Shown here: positions 62,780 to 64,000 of the stretch, piece by piece
Layout: the number at the start of each line of letters is the position of its first letter
Position numbering within the stretch: the first letter of the stretch is position 1
Origin: Chamaelirium japonicum
Taxonomy: Eukaryota > Streptophyta > Magnoliopsida > Liliales > Melanthiaceae
DNA: 64,000 nucleotides
Assembly: GCA_947650365.1 (NCBI GenBank)
Contig: CANTAL010000101.1
Span: forward strand, 186,001-250,000
Direction: 5' to 3'
Translations under genes and position numbers: made by a program
Notes under the pieces: model-generated
Databases searched by the model: none
Told to the model about the DNA's origin: nothing
Seen by the model: the letters and a program-made list of their open reading frames with translations, nothing else

Positions 62780-64000
62780 ACGAATTTATTCTAATTCATT
62801 CATACAATCCATTCTAATTCTTTCACACGATCCATTCTAATTCATTCGTACGTTCCATTCTAATTCATTAGCATGATCCATGCTAATTCATTCGTTCGAT
62901 TAATTCTAATTCATTAGCACGATCCATTCTAATTCATTCGTACGATCCATTCTAATTCATTCGCACGATCCATTCTAATTCATTCATATGATCCATTCTA
63001 ATTCATTCATACAATCCATTATAATTCATTCATACAATCCATTCTAATTCTTTCACACGATCTATTCTAATTCATTCGTAGGACCCATTCTAATTCATTC
63101 GTACAATCTATTCTATTTCATTCGTACGATCCATTCTTACTCATTCGTATGATCCATTCTAATTCATTCGGACGAATGTATCCATTCTAATTTATTCGTA
63201 CGATCCATTCTAATTCATTCGTACGATCCATTCTATTTCATTCGTACGATCCATTCTTACTCATTCGTACGATCCATTCGAATTCATTCGCACGATCCAT
63301 TCTAATTCATTCATACGATCCATTCTAATTCATTCGCACTATCCATTCTTATTCACTCATACGATCCATTCTAATTCATTCGTACGATCCATTCTAATTC
63401 CTTCGTACGATCCATTCTAATTCTTTCACACGATCCATTCTAATTCATTCGTAGGATCCATTCTAATTCATTCGTACAATCTATTCTATTTCATTCATAC
63501 GACCCATTCTTACTCATTCGTATGATCCATTCTAATTCATTCGGACGAATGTATCCATTCTAATTTATTCGTACGATCCATTCTAATTCATTCGTACGAT
63601 CCATTCTAATTCATTCGTCCGATCCATTCTAATTCATTCGCACGAATGTATCCATTCTAATTCATTCGTACGATCCATTCTAATTCATTCGTAAGATCCA
63701 TTCTAATTCATTCGTACGATCCATTCTAATTCATTCGCACGAATGTATCCATTCTAGTTCATTCGTACGATCCATTCTAATTCGTTCATACAATCCATTC
63801 TAATTCATTCGCACGAATGTATCCATTCTAATTCATTCGTACGATCAGTTCTAATTCATTCACAAAATCTATTCTAATTCATTCATACGATCCATTCTAA
63901 TTCATTCACATGAATGTATCTATTCTAATTCATTCATACGATCCATTCTATTTCATCCATTCTTATTCATTCATACGATCCATTCTAATTCATTCGCACA
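62780..64000 (-). repeat. Reverse satellite block running off the window
   Basis: Opens with a mirror of the preceding cassette end (CATACAATCC, CTTTCACACG). Then the TTAGCATG, CCATGC, GTTCGATTAATTC trio near 62868, two reverse cassettes (near 63025-63150 and 63418-63535) and 28-bp units. The array continues beyond 64000. Confidence 0.93.

Larger units (their letters stand above)
1..64000. repeat. Satellite array of a 23-bp unit with a 28-bp variant, both orientations
   Basis: The entire window is built from one unit: GAATGAATTA, GAATGGATCG, then TAC. A 28-bp form has ACATT inserted after GGAT and usually ends CGTGC. The consensus is about 35% GC (8 of 23 bases). Each unit carries one GATC and, with the next unit, the palindrome TCGTACGA holding two CpGs. 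Common variants are GAGTAAG for GAATTAG, GAAATAG, GTGTGAAAG, GTGCTAATG, GATCGAACG, TTAGCATGG, GGATCCTACG and GGTTACATTCATGC. They recur in fixed order, so there is higher-order structure. No unit-free stretch of 300 bases exists and I see no gene. A eukaryotic heterochromatic satellite is the only reading I can support. The family and species are unknown to me. Confidence 0.98.

Noticed and set aside
1..64000. CRISPR array
   Set aside because: The 23-28 bp repeats are directly adjacent, with no unique spacers between them and no cas-like genes.
1..64000. GGAAT-type satellite (human satellite II/III) or telomeric repeat
   Set aside because: GAATG occurs, but the period is 23/28 rather than five, and GATCGTAC and AATTAG are constant parts. 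No TTAGGG, TTTAGGG or TTAGG runs are present.
1..64000. CENP-B box in the unit
   Set aside because: The reverse unit has TTCG followed by TACGATCC, but the required CGGG core is absent, so the box is not present. A centromeric role can be neither shown nor excluded.
1..64000. tRNA, rRNA or small RNA genes
   Set aside because: No stretch shows conserved tRNA boxes or rRNA sequence. The inverted repeats are unit mirrors, not cloverleaf or riboswitch folds.
1..64000. An encoded defence, mobile or biosynthetic system
   Set aside because: There is no coding capacity in the window. The notable biology is the architecture of the repeat array itself.

Overview
The whole 64 kb window is one continuous satellite-DNA array. 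No stretch longer than about 15 bases is clearly something other than the repeat. The basic unit is 23 bp: two related ten-base halves (GAATGAATTA and GAATGGATCG) followed by TAC. It is interspersed with a 28-bp form in which ACATT is inserted after GGAT and the unit ends CGTGC. At 23-28 bp per unit the window holds roughly 2,500-2,800 units. I see no protein-coding gene, tRNA, rRNA, transposon or CRISPR array. Both unit lengths carry stop trinucleotides on both strands and are not multiples of three, so reading frames close quickly. This points to constitutive heterochromatin (centromeric, pericentromeric or subtelomeric) of a eukaryote. I do not recognise the satellite family and do not name a species. 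The commonest unit variants are CpG transitions, which fits a host that methylates CpG.

The array switches strand about 70 times. 'Forward' blocks read GAATGAATTA on the + strand and 'reverse' blocks read TAATTCATTC. Blocks run from one unit to about 3.7 kb. Many switches sit on short palindromes the unit already contains or can easily form (TCGTACGA, GTGCAC, GAATGCATTC, CTAATTAG). Several are true fold-backs, with the same variant units reappearing in mirror order on the other side: a 60-bp perfect palindrome in three copies, 94- and 110-bp arms around a one-unit spacer, and 115-bp arms with one mismatch at 18397-18674.

Layout: 1-6.1 kb is a lead segment plus a 2,242-bp tandem duplication. 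6.1-13.6 kb is a long forward block followed by alternating blocks. 13.6-23.5 kb is a more rearranged stretch with five scrambled zones of partial units. 23.7-37.5 kb is a second copy of 1-13.6 kb, about 23-25 kb downstream, with only one copy of the 2.2-kb module. 37.6-46.6 kb holds three copies of a module of about 3.1 kb. 45.4-58.5 kb holds a duplication of about 7.9-8.4 kb spacing. 59.9-62.8 kb is mainly forward and 62.8-64 kb reverse.

Fixed strings of variant units (cassettes) recur in both orientations. The array therefore has a higher-order structure copied, inverted and re-copied as multi-unit blocks, rather than being a simple head-to-tail tandem. Block edges below were read by eye and are good to about 10 bp unless a palindrome centre is given.
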